NCBI GenBank assembly: GCA_023447635.1 | Contig: JAEXNA010000245.1 | Coordinates: forward strand, 1 to 64,000 | DNA: 64,000 nucleotides | Reading direction: 5' to 3' | Source: Vulcanimicrobiota bacterium | GTDB taxonomy: Bacteria; Vulcanimicrobiota; Xenobia; Xenobiales; JADMJV01 | Part shown: piece after piece, positions 1 to 8,013 of the stretch | How positions within the stretch are numbered: the stretch's first letter is position 1 | Layout of the letters: the number at the start of each line of letters is the position of its first letter | Made by a program: the position numbers and the translations under genes | The notes under the pieces: generated by a model | The model's input: the letters and a program-made list of their open reading frames with translations, nothing else | What the model was told of the DNA's origin: nothing | Database searches by the model: none

Positions 1-10
1 GTCCATGACG

Positions 11-827
11 CCGCCCATTTCTCAGACCGAGACCACCGTTGAGCACGCCACGACCTGCGGCGGCTCGTTTACGGTCTGGAACCCGCCCATTTCTCAGACC
101 GAGACCACCGTTGAGCACTCGAGCACGGCGCCGTCGTCTTGACGATCCTACTCGACCGCCCATTTCTCAGACCGAGACCACCGTTGAGCACCAGTAGGCG
201 GCAGCATGGAGGTCATCGGCAAAAAGCCGCCCATTTCTCAGACCGAGACCACCGTTGAGCACATCGCCATTCTCCGCCTCACATACGGGGACGTAGTCGC
301 CGCCCATTTCTCAGACCGCGACCACCGTTGAACACGAACTCTTCGAGATCTCGGCCGTGACCGTACCAGGCAACCGCCCATTTCTCAGACCGAGACCACC
401 GTTGAGCACCACGGCCCCGCAGTGTGCGCGCACGGTCTCTGGCTGTCCGCCCATTTCTCAGACCGAGGCCACCGTTGAGCACCCGGTGAGGATGTGCTCC
501 GTCTCCGGATGGTTGGCAGCCCGCCCATTTCTCAGACCGAGACCACCGTTGAGCACGGCGAAAACGGCGTGGTCTGCCTCAGGCAACCCGGACCATCAAT
601 CCCGCAGACCGTCTATAAGAGATGTGCTAGAATTCAATCTGCAGCCCACGTTCCTCTGCTCGTTTCTCGGACCGACGTCATCGTTGAGCACAATTGGCCA
701 ATCTTACACGGCACGCCATCATCGCGCTCTCCATTTCTCAGACTGGGCAACCGTTGACCATTTCGAGCAGATCAAAAACAATATCATAGGAACATGCATT
801 TCTCAGATCGAGACCATGGGTTGAAGC
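11..827. CRISPR. CRISPR array, decaying at its right end
   Basis: Eight near-identical 36-bp direct repeats start at 11, 83, 156, 227, 300, 374, 447 and 521. The unit begins CCGCCCATTTCTCAG and ends CCACCGTTGAGCAC. The seven spacers between them are 35-38 bp long and all different. Copies at 300 and 447 carry one or two substitutions. After 556 the array degrades: a half-conserved repeat lies at about 594-629, and diverged copies lie at 656-691, 727-761 (one base shorter) and about 792-827. The unit can fold a short TCTC-AGACC-GAGA hairpin. Repeat decay marks the trailer end, so the leader and any cas genes should lie left of the window; that orientation is an inference. I cannot assign a CRISPR type from the repeat. 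Open frames through the array are artefacts. Confidence 0.95.
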
Positions 828-974
828 TCGAACTCCGGGCCTCGGAATCTGGAGACGCTCGAGCAGCTTAATAAGGTGTCTGCGCGTCCCCAGTGGGGAA
901 AAGTCTCCATTCGGGACATCGTCCTCCCAACCGCCACGTTCGTGCTGACGAAGGGCGGAAGCGGTTCCGGTCGC
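828..974. other. gap between CRISPR trailer and first gene; nothing recognised
   Basis: I see no further repeat copy, no anti-repeat resembling the CRISPR unit, and no convincing small gene here. It is the 3' flank of the acetyltransferase gene on the minus strand. Confidence 0.5.
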
Positions 975-1952
975 TCAGAAGTGAGCCCACAGGAAGCCGG
1001 AGGGTGAGACGGGGCCCAGGGGGTTCTCGCTGCGCACGACCAGCGACACCTCGCGGTCGACCTGGCGACGCGCGAGAAGCGCGAAAGCCGAGGCCATCTC
1101 GGGCTCGATTCCCTGTAAGAACGGGACCCGGATGCGGTCGATGCCGCGTCGGGTCGCCTCTTTGCGCAGTTCGATCGCCATACGCACTCGCTGCGGCACG
1201 GTAGCGTCGGCGCTGAAGGTGCAGAGCACCTCCCAGTCCTGATGGGTCTGGGCCAGCCAGACCACGACCTCGCCTAACTGGAAAAAACGGTTGGAGGGGG
1301 CCTGGCCGAACCAGGCCAGGGTGCCTTCATCCACCACGGGCTGCCAGGCGCTGGGGGGACAGGTCAACTGCAGCTTCATCCGCTCCTCGACGGCGGCGAA
1401 CTGAACCTCACGCAGCGGCTCGGAACAGGAAAAGCGCGTCATCATCCCCGCCAGCTTGACCTTCGCCACCCGCTGGAGCGGCAGCGCGCGGGTCTGAGGC
1501 AGCAGCAGTTCCCGCACCTGGAACGGCTGGTGAGGATACGAGCAGCGGCCGAACAGGCGGATCACCCCCGGAGCGCCCACGATGGCGTAGCAGATCTCGA
1601 TCCCCTCCTGCACGGCCAGGCGCTGGGCGCCCTCCAACAGGGCGCTCGAAGTGGGTAACCCCTCGATTTCGCTGCGGCGATGGCTCTCTGCCACGTGCAG
1701 CGCCTCGCCTTTGGCCGCCTTCACCCTCCGACCGTCCACCACCAGGTCGTACGGAATCAGGCAGTAGTGCCCCACCGCCTTACCCTCGTCCCGCACAAAA
1801 GCATGCAAGGTAGGCCCAAACGGACTCTGATTGAACAGCAGGCGGCAGTGGTCGACAGAGCCGTACTTCCCGTCGGTCACACCGTAAAGCGCTGCCACCT
1901 CGGCGAGACCAGCCTCGTCGAGCGGCCCTTTGACCAGGTCCAGTTCAGGCAT
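975..1952 (-). CDS. GNAT-like acyltransferase
   Basis: A 325-residue protein that reads like a single-chain GNAT/FemAB-type acyltransferase, with an early stretch (AVGHYCLIPYDLVVDG) resembling the acetyl-CoA-binding core strands. The acceptor substrate is unknown. The ATG is preceded by AGGAGG with a 7-base spacer, so the start is firm. It overlaps the end of the upstream deacetylase-like gene by 8 bp, indicating a two-gene operon. Such acyltransferases are often found beside polysaccharide deacetylases in surface-glycan loci; a role in modifying a cell-surface sugar is inferred only from that pairing. The family call is moderate, because I do not see an unambiguous Q/RxxGxG/A motif. Confidence 0.6.
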   Translation of the reverse strand: MPELDLVKGPLDEAGLAEVAALYGVTDGKYGSVDHCRLLFNQSPFGPTLHAFVRDEGKAVGHYCLIPYDLVVDGRRVKAAKGEALHVAESHRRSEIEGLPTSSALLEGAQRLAVQEGIEICYAIVGAPGVIRLFGRCSYPHQPFQVRELLLPQTRALPLQRVAKVKLAGMMTRFSCSEPLREVQFAAVEERMKLQLTCPPSAWQPVVDEGTLAWFGQAPSNRFFQLGEVVVWLAQTHQDWEVLCTFSADATVPQRVRMAIELRKEATRRGIDRIRVPFLQGIEPEMASAFALLARRQVDREVSLVVRSENPLGPVSPSGFLWAHF

Positions 1953-3108
1953 CGAGGATCCTCCTCGCGCGTTCTCTCCACCAGCGGTTGATCTCGGCCA
2001 GCGAGGTGACCCAGCCGCCCTGCTCCAGGGCCGATCCGATCAACCCGTCGTACCACTCGGCTAGACCAGGGATCAGAGGAAACTGCTCCGGGTGCAGCAG
2101 CACGCCCGCGCACCCCTCCACCTGCCTTACCTCCCCCACCAGTTGGGAGCAAACCTTGTTCGCCATCGCCAGGTCCAGCTCCATCGCCGCCGGCGAGAAC
2201 ACCGCCACGTCCTGGATCACCAGGGGAACCTGCAGCAGGTCCAGGTCGGGCCAGAAGAACGGCAGCGAGGTGCCGGCCCGGAAGCCGAGGTGACGGTTGA
2301 AACCTAAGGTGCCGTCGACCACCAGCCCAGCCTCGGCCTGCAGACGCGGGGTGATGTCGATGTCGAAATGCAGCCAGTGCTGACGGGTAGTTCGGATCGG
2401 CAGACCAGAGTTGCGCTCCAAGGACTCGCGTTGAGCTTTGAGCATCCCCGGCTCGCGGGCCGACCAGTAGCTTCCGTGCAAGCCGACGTCGTGACCGCGC
2501 TCGGCCAGGTCGTGCATCATCGCCTTGATGGTGGTGTCCTGACCCTTGTAGCGACACGGATCCTCCGGCAGATAGACGCAGTCGAACTCTTCGGCCTTGC
2601 TCACCGGAAAGTCGGTGAAGAACCAGCTCGAAACGACCCTGTGGCGGGTCTCGATATCTAGAGCGACCTCCATGGTCGAGGCCACCTCGGGCACCTTCGG
2701 ATAGCGCCCCTTGAGGTTGCGGAACCAGACCTGGCGCTTCAGGCGCGCCCGGTCCTTGGTAGCGCGCAGCACCTGCAGATACGTCTGCTCGTTCGAGACC
2801 TTATCGATGTCGTGCGACAGGTACATCGCGAACGGCTTCCCCTCGGGCCAGAGCGGCTCCAGGCGATGGCCCGCCTCGCGCAGCCGGGCCCGCTGCTCGG
2901 ACAGCCAGTGGTCGACCTCGGCCACCCACAGCTTACCGCGATGGTAGTTGTCCGAAGCCGGAGCCTCCCACACCCGCCAGCCGTTGCGGTAGCCGGACTC
3001 TCGCTCTTCCTGGCGCAGGAAAAGACGAGCCAAATCCGGCGGCATAGCCGGCGGTTCGTCCAGCTTCACGCCCAGCCAGAGGCAGATCTGATTCTCGAGA
3101 TATCCCAT
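1945..3108 (-). CDS. polysaccharide deacetylase-like protein
   Basis: A 387-residue protein with the hallmarks of carbohydrate esterase family 4-like (NodB-fold) proteins: an SHDIDK motif near residue 100, where the HD-x-D pattern supplies the catalytic base and metal ligands, and a GLHGSYW motif near residue 210, which matches the second metal-binding histidine motif. A later DGTLGFN stretch also fits the family. The frame stays open upstream to a TTG at 3150 and an ATG at 3135. I chose the ATG at 3108 because AAGGGG lies just upstream. No signal peptide is obvious, so the substrate may be a cytoplasmic glycan precursor, or the protein acts in an unassigned way. It overlaps the acyltransferase gene, so the two are probably co-translated. 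Confidence 0.72.
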   Translation of the reverse strand: MGYLENQICLWLGVKLDEPPAMPPDLARLFLRQEERESGYRNGWRVWEAPASDNYHRGKLWVAEVDHWLSEQRARLREAGHRLEPLWPEGKPFAMYLSHDIDKVSNEQTYLQVLRATKDRARLKRQVWFRNLKGRYPKVPEVASTMEVALDIETRHRVVSSWFFTDFPVSKAEEFDCVYLPEDPCRYKGQDTTIKAMMHDLAERGHDVGLHGSYWSAREPGMLKAQRESLERNSGLPIRTTRQHWLHFDIDITPRLQAEAGLVVDGTLGFNRHLGFRAGTSLPFFWPDLDLLQVPLVIQDVAVFSPAAMELDLAMANKVCSQLVGEVRQVEGCAGVLLHPEQFPLIPGLAEWYDGLIGSALEQGGWVTSLAEINRWWRERARRILDA

Positions 3109-3161
3109 CGCCTCCCCTTGCGACCTCCCGGCCATCGACCCTGCCGCCAAAAGGTTGGGCC

Positions 3162-4148
3162 CTAGCGCAGGCTCACGTGCACGGACATTCCCGGCTCCAG
3201 GTGGAAGCGCCCTTCGGGCTGCTGGTCGAAAGTCAGCTTGACGGGCACCCTCTGCACCACTTTGACCCAGTTGCCGCTGGCGTTTTCCGGGGGCAGCAGG
3301 GCGAAGCGCGAGCCGGTTCCGGGCTGGATCGAGTCGACGTGAGCCGCGAACGTCTGGCCCGGATAGGCGTCGATCTCGACCGAGGCCGGCTGCTTCGGAG
3401 CCAGATAGCGAAGATCGGTCTCGCGGAAGTTGGCGATCACCCAGACCGACTCCGAGACCTCGGCCATGGCCGACTGGCCTGCCGCCACGAACGAGCCAGG
3501 CTCGACCAGGCGGCGCGATACTCGGCCGTCCATCGGCGCCACGATGCGAGTGTACGACAGGTCCAACTCCGCCTTCCTCAGGCTAGCTTTGGCCGCGGCC
3601 ACTTCAGCCCGCGCGACCTCCTCTTCTAGCTGGGCGGCCTGCACTTGCAAGGGCGCCGAAAGAGCCGAGTCGACCTTACTGGCGTGGTCCTCGCGGGCGG
3701 CCGCGACCTCTCCCACATGAGCCTGAGATTCGGCCACCTGAGACTCGCTTTGCGCCAGCAGACCGTCGGCGGCCAGCATCGCCGCATGAGACTCGGCCAC
3801 CCTGGAATCGCCCGCCGCGATCTTATCGCGAGCGGCCTGCAGGTTCGCTTCGGCGGCGCCGTAAGCGGCCTGGGCGTGGTCGAGCACTTCGTCGGGCGAG
3901 GCCTCGAGCTCGACCAGTTTGCGCGCTCTCTCCAGGTCCTGACGGCTCTTCTCGAGCTGCACCTCGGCCGAACGAGCCAGCGACTTCAGCTCGTTGAGAG
4001 CCAACGCCGCCGTCGTTTCCTGGGCCCGAGCCACTTCGACTCGGGCCCGGTTAGCGTCGCGAGCGCTCTGCGCCGTGCTCACCGGGGCTCTGGTGCTGTG
4101 GCTGCATCGGCCGAAACGCCGGTTCTTCTCCTGAGTTTTTGCCTCCAT
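3162..4148 (-). CDS. HlyD/EmrA-type membrane fusion protein, N-terminally truncated
   Basis: The 328 residues cover the long alpha-helical hairpin (Ala/Glu/Gln-rich coiled coil, about residues 25-190), the lipoyl-like return strand and beta-barrel (YTRIVAPMDGRVSRRLVEPGS, about 200-225) and the C-terminal domain of an EmrA/HlyD periplasmic adaptor that couples an inner-membrane pump to an exit channel. The usual N-terminal cytoplasmic tail, transmembrane anchor and first half of the lipoyl domain are absent. The first 20-odd residues look unrelated, and the sequence just upstream turns AT-rich. This is best read as a gene whose 5' end was lost at the border of the island starting near 4149. 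The ATG at 4148 has no good ribosome-binding site, so the product is probably not functional. No pump gene is nearby. Confidence 0.8.
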   Translation of the reverse strand: MEAKTQEKNRRFGRCSHSTRAPVSTAQSARDANRARVEVARAQETTAALALNELKSLARSAEVQLEKSRQDLERARKLVELEASPDEVLDHAQAAYGAAEANLQAARDKIAAGDSRVAESHAAMLAADGLLAQSESQVAESQAHVGEVAAAREDHASKVDSALSAPLQVQAAQLEEEVARAEVAAAKASLRKAELDLSYTRIVAPMDGRVSRRLVEPGSFVAAGQSAMAEVSESVWVIANFRETDLRYLAPKQPASVEIDAYPGQTFAAHVDSIQPGTGSRFALLPPENASGNWVKVVQRVPVKLTFDQQPEGRFHLEPGMSVHVSLR

Positions 4149-4250
4149 ATGGCGGGGCGTTTCGTGTTATCTGGTATCAGCACTGCCGCCTCCCTTCATG
4201 GTAGCAACTTGAATGACTTCAATATTTGGTAGGGCCGGAAGGGAAACGAG

Positions 4251-4290
4251 GTTTTTGCTTTGAACCACCCGGGTGGTTCAAAGCAAAAAC
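4251..4290. repeat. 40-bp perfect palindrome without spacer
   Basis: Two 20-bp arms abut exactly: the left arm GTTTTTGCTTTGAACCACCC is followed at once by its reverse complement. Arms are T-rich on the 5' side and A-rich on the 3' side on both strands, the opposite of a bidirectional rho-independent terminator. Abutted terminal repeats of a mobile element, a dimer-binding operator or a recombination site are possible. It lies in the AT-rich flank between the truncated adaptor gene and the Abi gene. The 10-mer TCAAAGCAAA of the right arm recurs at 7801-7810 near the other end of the island, which may be chance. Confidence 0.95.
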
Positions 4291-4346
4291 TATACTTAAA
4301 CACAAGATATAGTGCTGGAAAAATACTCAACACACCGCATATCACG

Positions 4347-4375
4347 TTGTAATAGGATTCTCACCCTGATATAGT
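4347..4375 (+). promoter_or_regulatory. candidate sigma-70 promoter for the Abi gene
   Basis: TTGTAA at 4347-4352 and TATAGT at 4370-4375 are separated by 17 bp, close to the housekeeping consensus, and lie 33 bp before the ATG of the Abi-like gene. The region is AT-rich against its surroundings. Confidence 0.5.
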
Positions 4376-4407
4376 ACTACTAACAGAACTCGCTCGGCCT
4401 CTCAACG

Positions 4408-5376
4408 ATGCTCAATACGGTGGCGAGTCTTCTCTTTTCTGGGGGAAATCGGGACTTGGCGAAAAATAAGCCTGCGCTAACGCCAGCGCAGATGGTGAAC
4501 CTCCTCGTAACACGGGGAATGATTGTTCCCGATAAGGCCCGAGCCGAAGAATTCCTAGAACGAGTCAATTATTATAAGCTGCGGGGCTACTTTATCCCGT
4601 TTGAGACCTACTGCCCAACACACGACCACCGTTTTCTGCAAAGAACTACATTCGAGGAAGTCCTCGCGCTCTATCGCTTTGATAGAAAACTACGGCTCCT
4701 CTTTTGCGACATGCTGGAACGGTTTGAGGTAGCTGTTCGAACCAAATGGGCCCAAGAGATCTCGCAGAAGCACGGTCCTGACGCCCACCTGCATCCCAGG
4801 TTTTTCATAGACGACGTCAAGCACACCGAGATGCTGGACAAGCTCGAAAAGGCGTATCAAGATAGCAAGGAGCAGTTTGCAACGCACTACCGCAATCGCT
4901 ACAAATCGCTCCGCGTACCTCCAGTTTGGGTCAGCGCAGAGTTAATGAGCTTCGGCATGGTCTCTCATTGGCTTAAGGCTACCAGGACCAATTCAGTTCA
5001 GAACGCCGTGTCGAGTAGCTTCGGTTTTGAGCCTAAGTTTTTCCAGACGTTCGTGCACCAGGCAGTGGTCATCCGAAATAGATGCTCCCATCACTCACGC
5101 CTTTGGAACTGGGCAAGCCCCGTCCGTCTGCCCGCTATAAGAACGGGCAGCACCCAATTCGATGTTAGTCTCCTGAACTCCAGACCGGCCGATATCACGA
5201 AGGTCTACAACTTCGTCGCGATTCTTCTGTTTGTCGCGGATAGAGTAGCGCCTGGCCACAAGTGGGGAGGCAAACTGTACGACTTTCTCTGTGCGGAGCA
5301 GACAAGGCTCCCAAATATGGGGTTCCCTCGAGACTGGTACCGCGCATTCGGAAAGTCGACGCCGCCCCCGCCCTAA
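4408..5376 (+). CDS. Abi_2 family (AbiD/AbiF-like) HEPN protein
   Basis: A 322-residue protein of the Abi_2 family, known from lactococcal abortive-infection systems AbiD and AbiF. The N-terminal KPALTPAQMVNLLVTRGM stretch and the YYKLRGYF motif are typical. Near residue 225 it carries RNRCSHH, the R-N-x4-H signature of HEPN nucleases, so RNA cleavage that halts phage-infected cells is the likely role by family knowledge. The ATG at 4408 lacks a clear ribosome-binding site. A TTG at 4456, preceded by GGGGG, would give a product starting just before the conserved region. Base composition is more AT-rich than in the neighbours, which fits horizontal transfer. A sigma-70-like promoter lies just upstream. 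Confidence 0.88.
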   Translation: MLNTVASLLFSGGNRDLAKNKPALTPAQMVNLLVTRGMIVPDKARAEEFLERVNYYKLRGYFIPFETYCPTHDHRFLQRTTFEEVLALYRFDRKLRLLFCDMLERFEVAVRTKWAQEISQKHGPDAHLHPRFFIDDVKHTEMLDKLEKAYQDSKEQFATHYRNRYKSLRVPPVWVSAELMSFGMVSHWLKATRTNSVQNAVSSSFGFEPKFFQTFVHQAVVIRNRCSHHSRLWNWASPVRLPAIRTGSTQFDVSLLNSRPADITKVYNFVAILLFVADRVAPGHKWGGKLYDFLCAEQTRLPNMGFPRDWYRAFGKSTPPPP

Positions 5377-5387
5377 GTAATACTCGT

Positions 5388-5401
5388 CGAGGTAACGAGA
5401 C
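5388..5401 (+). repeat. intergenic 14-bp repeat, copy 1
   Basis: CGAGGTAACGAGAC occurs here, just after the Abi stop codon, and again at 6306-6319, just after the stop of the next gene. This copy sits in a small CTCGT...ACGAG stem. A shared regulatory or processing element of the island is possible, but nothing more can be said from the sequence. Confidence 0.6.
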
Positions 5402-5459
5402 GCGAGACTACTTGGCACTCTTCGAGGCTAAGACTGTTCGGGTCCAGGAGCGTCCAAGG

Positions 5460-6287
5460 ATGAACTCGCGGCTCGTCAAATCGTCCGATATGACAGACGA
5501 AGAGACGTTACAAGTTCACCAGGAGAGAGTCGTGGCGGCGGTAGGTGTCCTGACAGGCCTCAACAACGTCTCGCCAGCGAACAGTACGAGCGCCGCCTTC
5601 CTGGCGCTTCAATTCGTCGGCAAGCAGAAAGCCCACACGGATAGCCTCCTTGCCCTTGGGGACTCGATGGACTGCCATCTAGTCCTGCGCACCATGATCG
5701 AGGGGTGGTCTCAGATCTGCTGGGTTTTCGAAGGCCTCGTTGACGGTGTTAATCAGTCTCAGATTGAAGCGATCATGCTCCGAGCTCAGACTCGCGCGGA
5801 CCTGTGGAGGAACTCCTGGGGTGTATCGGCCTTCCGAGAGATGAGGCACCTGAAGCGCTCCGAACTTCCAAGGGAGGTCTGGGGTAAGTGGGGCGACTGG
5901 TTCGACGAGCACGGGGCCACTTACCTCAACAAGCCTGCGAAGAAAAGAAAGCCCGACCGAGACACGATCTGGGAAATCGCGAAACCCTTCGTACTCGAGT
6001 GGAACGACATGTCGATCAGGGCGACTCTCCCGAGCTTCTGTCGGGACGGAATGTACGACTGGGTTTACTCTCCGATGTCTCAATGGGCTCACTGGGACGC
6101 TCGAACCATCGCCCAAGCAAGCCAGCGGTCTCTCCTCGAGGGAGGCCGGATGTATCGTCTGACCACCAAGGAGTTGATCAAGATCTGGCGCATGGCCGCC
6201 AATCTGCTCTGCGACACCGGGAAGCTTACTGGGTATGTCTGCGGTCTACCAGAGGTTAATCAGAGGCTGGTTGAACTCGACCCCTAG
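5460..6287 (+). CDS. DUF5677-like protein of unknown function
   Basis: 275 residues from the ATG at 5460, which is preceded by AGGAG at 5446-5450 with a 9-base spacer; the frame is open further upstream but without such a site. Two helical segments resemble DUF5677 proteins: LVLRTMIEGWSQICWVFEG near residue 75 and YSPMSQWAHWDAR near residue 205, the latter recalling the Y-x-x-LS-x-x-VH pattern. Proteins of this type are common in defence and accessory islands, but their activity is not established. No signal peptide or membrane segment is seen. It follows the Abi gene in the same direction after an 83-bp gap and may share its transcript. The family assignment is tentative. Confidence 0.6.
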   Translation: MNSRLVKSSDMTDEETLQVHQERVVAAVGVLTGLNNVSPANSTSAAFLALQFVGKQKAHTDSLLALGDSMDCHLVLRTMIEGWSQICWVFEGLVDGVNQSQIEAIMLRAQTRADLWRNSWGVSAFREMRHLKRSELPREVWGKWGDWFDEHGATYLNKPAKKRKPDRDTIWEIAKPFVLEWNDMSIRATLPSFCRDGMYDWVYSPMSQWAHWDARTIAQASQRSLLEGGRMYRLTTKELIKIWRMAANLLCDTGKLTGYVCGLPEVNQRLVELDP

Positions 6288-6305
6288 CCAAAAGCTTGAG
6301 CGGGG

Positions 6306-6319
6306 CGAGGTAACGAGAC
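6306..6319 (+). repeat. intergenic 14-bp repeat, copy 2
   Basis: Second copy of CGAGGTAACGAGAC (first at 5388-5401), 18 bp after the stop of the DUF5677-like gene and before the next small gene. Flanks differ beyond a few bases (GACCCGGGAC here, GACGCGAGAC in copy 1). Confidence 0.6.
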
Positions 6320-6364
6320 CCGGGACGGGCTAAGTGTCATCGCACCAAACTCATAAGGAGCCAT

Positions 6365-6685
6365 ATGATGACAGACCAATCAAAGACTCGCGCAGTACCC
6401 CTGAAAGAATCCCTCGCGTTTAAGGTCATCGAATCGACTTGCCAGAAGCCGATCCCTCATGGACGCTTCGGTTTTCAGTTCCCACCGCGCGTAGGAGACT
6501 ACATTCCATCCTCGGACGCTGGCGATACGCAGAGTCCAAGGATGTGGGAGGTAATAGCCATCATTCACGCCGTCTGCCGTCCTGGTGCTGGGAACGAGGC
6601 CAACACGAACTGCGGGGATGTCTACGTCCGGGACATAGGCCCAGCACAGGGCGTCCGCCGGAAGCTCGGGCGACCGATGGTGTAG
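6365..6685 (+). CDS. small protein of unknown function
   Basis: 106 residues. AAGGAG at 6355-6360 lies 4 bases before the first ATG and 7 before the second (6368), so this is a translated gene despite its size; the second ATG has the better spacing. I recognise no family. The protein is soluble, with a MWEVIAIIHAVC stretch in the middle and a GDVYVRDIG stretch near the end. It is third in a same-direction run with the Abi and DUF5677-like genes and is convergent with the SprT-like gene. Confidence 0.55.
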   Translation: MMTDQSKTRAVPLKESLAFKVIESTCQKPIPHGRFGFQFPPRVGDYIPSSDAGDTQSPRMWEVIAIIHAVCRPGAGNEANTNCGDVYVRDIGPAQGVRRKLGRPMV

Positions 6686-6704
6686 TTCGTTACGCTCCAG
6701 ATGC

Positions 6705-7454
6705 TCAGGAACTTGGGTCGTCTGCGGCGACCGCTGGAGAAGCCGGTCCGGGAAGCCAAAGAGGTTCAAATCCTCCGTACTCCGGAATGCGTCCGACTAC
6801 CTCGTCAAGATCCTGTCCTGCAAGATCTGCCTGCAAACGAGTTATCGCACGGGCCTCAAGTGATCGCCTGATAAGACCGGTATAGGCCTGCTCCCAGGAT
6901 TCACCGTGCTCTTCCTCTCGAGAACGTGGCCGGCTCAGATCGATGTCATTGGTCAGAACCTCTATATGATGGGCGAACTCGTGCAGAAGCGTCACGGCCG
7001 TTCGATTATAAGGAAGGGCGACTCGCCAGCGCCAAGCCTCCTCTGTCATCCTAGTCGGTAAAGAGCTATGGTCAAGATCGAGGTTGTCGAAAATGAGCGA
7101 GTCGACCCAAATGCAAGCAGTCGGCCGGAGACTTCGCTCTCTCGGAATGTACTGGCCGTGTCCATGGCCGGGCCAGTGGCAGATGGGAGCAAGCGCGGGG
7201 ACGCTACCCGCTAGCCTCAGCTCGGGAACCTCCCAGGCCCCATTCATCTTCCTGCCAGAATGAAGCTCTGTCTCGGGGATGTCAGGGTGGAGGCCGGTCA
7301 GCTTGACATGTAGCGCCTTGAGGAGGCTCCACTCGCGGTCTATCTGCAGCAGCCTTTGTTCTTCACTCTCAAACGCATCAGCCCAGCGCGGTATATCCAT
7401 CGGACAGGATTCAAAGAATCGAGGACATCCACCTGGTGTCGTCGCTGTCGGCAT
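6705..7454 (-). CDS. SprT-like putative zinc metalloprotein
   Basis: About 249 residues from the ATG at 7454; a TTG at 7466 and an ATG at 7400 are alternatives, none with a strong ribosome-binding site. The C-terminal half contains LLHEFAHHIE, an HExxH zinc-protease motif, followed about 20 residues later by HGESWEQAY, which matches the third ligand arrangement of SprT-like proteins. Family members cleave proteins, including DNA-protein crosslinks, but this protein is diverged and its target is unknown. It points towards the small gene at 6365-6685. It is part of the accessory island. Confidence 0.62.
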   Translation of the reverse strand: MPTATTPGGCPRFFESCPMDIPRWADAFESEEQRLLQIDREWSLLKALHVKLTGLHPDIPETELHSGRKMNGAWEVPELRLAGSVPALAPICHWPGHGHGQYIPRERSLRPTACIWVDSLIFDNLDLDHSSLPTRMTEEAWRWRVALPYNRTAVTLLHEFAHHIEVLTNDIDLSRPRSREEEHGESWEQAYTGLIRRSLEARAITRLQADLAGQDLDEVVGRIPEYGGFEPLWLPGPASPAVAADDPSS

Positions 7455-7538
7455 TATCCGGTCCAAGAAAAATTCTGAGAGGTCCAGACTGGGTCCATCC
7501 TTTTTGCTTGCTCTCCCTCGGAGACGACCCGGGATTAG

Positions 7539-7725
7539 TCAGCGATAATTCGCCGACCTATTCAGCGACACGCTACAAATGGCTTAACCATGGAGTTTAC
7601 TCTTCTCTAGTCGCTGAATAGGGGAAAAGGCATACCTCAGAGAGCCCTGAGATAGAGTGCGCCGAAAGCGTTATGGACATCGGTGTCGCTGACTGTCGGC
7701 GAACTGGTCGCTGAATCGTCGCTGA
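7539..7725. repeat. cluster of TCAGCGA/TCGCTGA inverted repeats
   Basis: A 31-bp segment at 7539-7569 (TCAGCGA, TTCGCCGAC, then TCAGCGAC) returns as an imperfect inverted copy at 7685-7714 (GTCGCTGAC, GTCGGCGAA, GTCGCTGA). Inside, CCTATTCAGCGAC at 7557-7569 has an exact 13-bp inverted partner at 7610-7622. Further GTCGCTGA copies lie at 7685, 7707 and 7718. That makes six or seven copies of one heptamer in 187 bp, in both orientations. The array could bind a recombinase or repressor, or be an attachment or replication region of a former mobile element. The rest of the gap (7455-7538 and 7726-8013) shows no gene I can support. Confidence 0.75.
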
Positions 7726-8013
7726 CTGCTTTCGGGTGACTTCGAGGTGATACCAGGCAGTCGAAAAGGCCACCCTGAGGTCGTACCACGGCGGAGAATC
7801 TCAAAGCAAACCCTTCCTTGGACTCCGCCTTCGGCAACCTACTCCAATAGCCGCTGGCGCGTCGCTGTCCTATTCGCTAGTCCTCTGCTTGGCCAGGCTG
7901 ACCGGAGAGCCTCTCAGCGTGCCAGAGAGCAGACCGCGTGTTGAGCCAGACGGCGCGGCATGATATGATCCCGATGTTTTCCATCCCGGTGTTTCCAGTT
8001 TGAAGAGGTTGCC

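Noticed and set aside
357..824. A 155-codon plus-strand frame through the CRISPR array
   Set aside because: It is made of repeats and spacers and has no ribosome-binding site; the periodicity explains it.
828..974. Search for a tracrRNA anti-repeat beside the array
   Set aside because: No stretch complementary to the repeat was seen in the gap.
4251..4290. Reading the palindrome as a terminator
   Set aside because: The flanks are T-rich before and A-rich after the core on both strands, so no U-run follows the stem.
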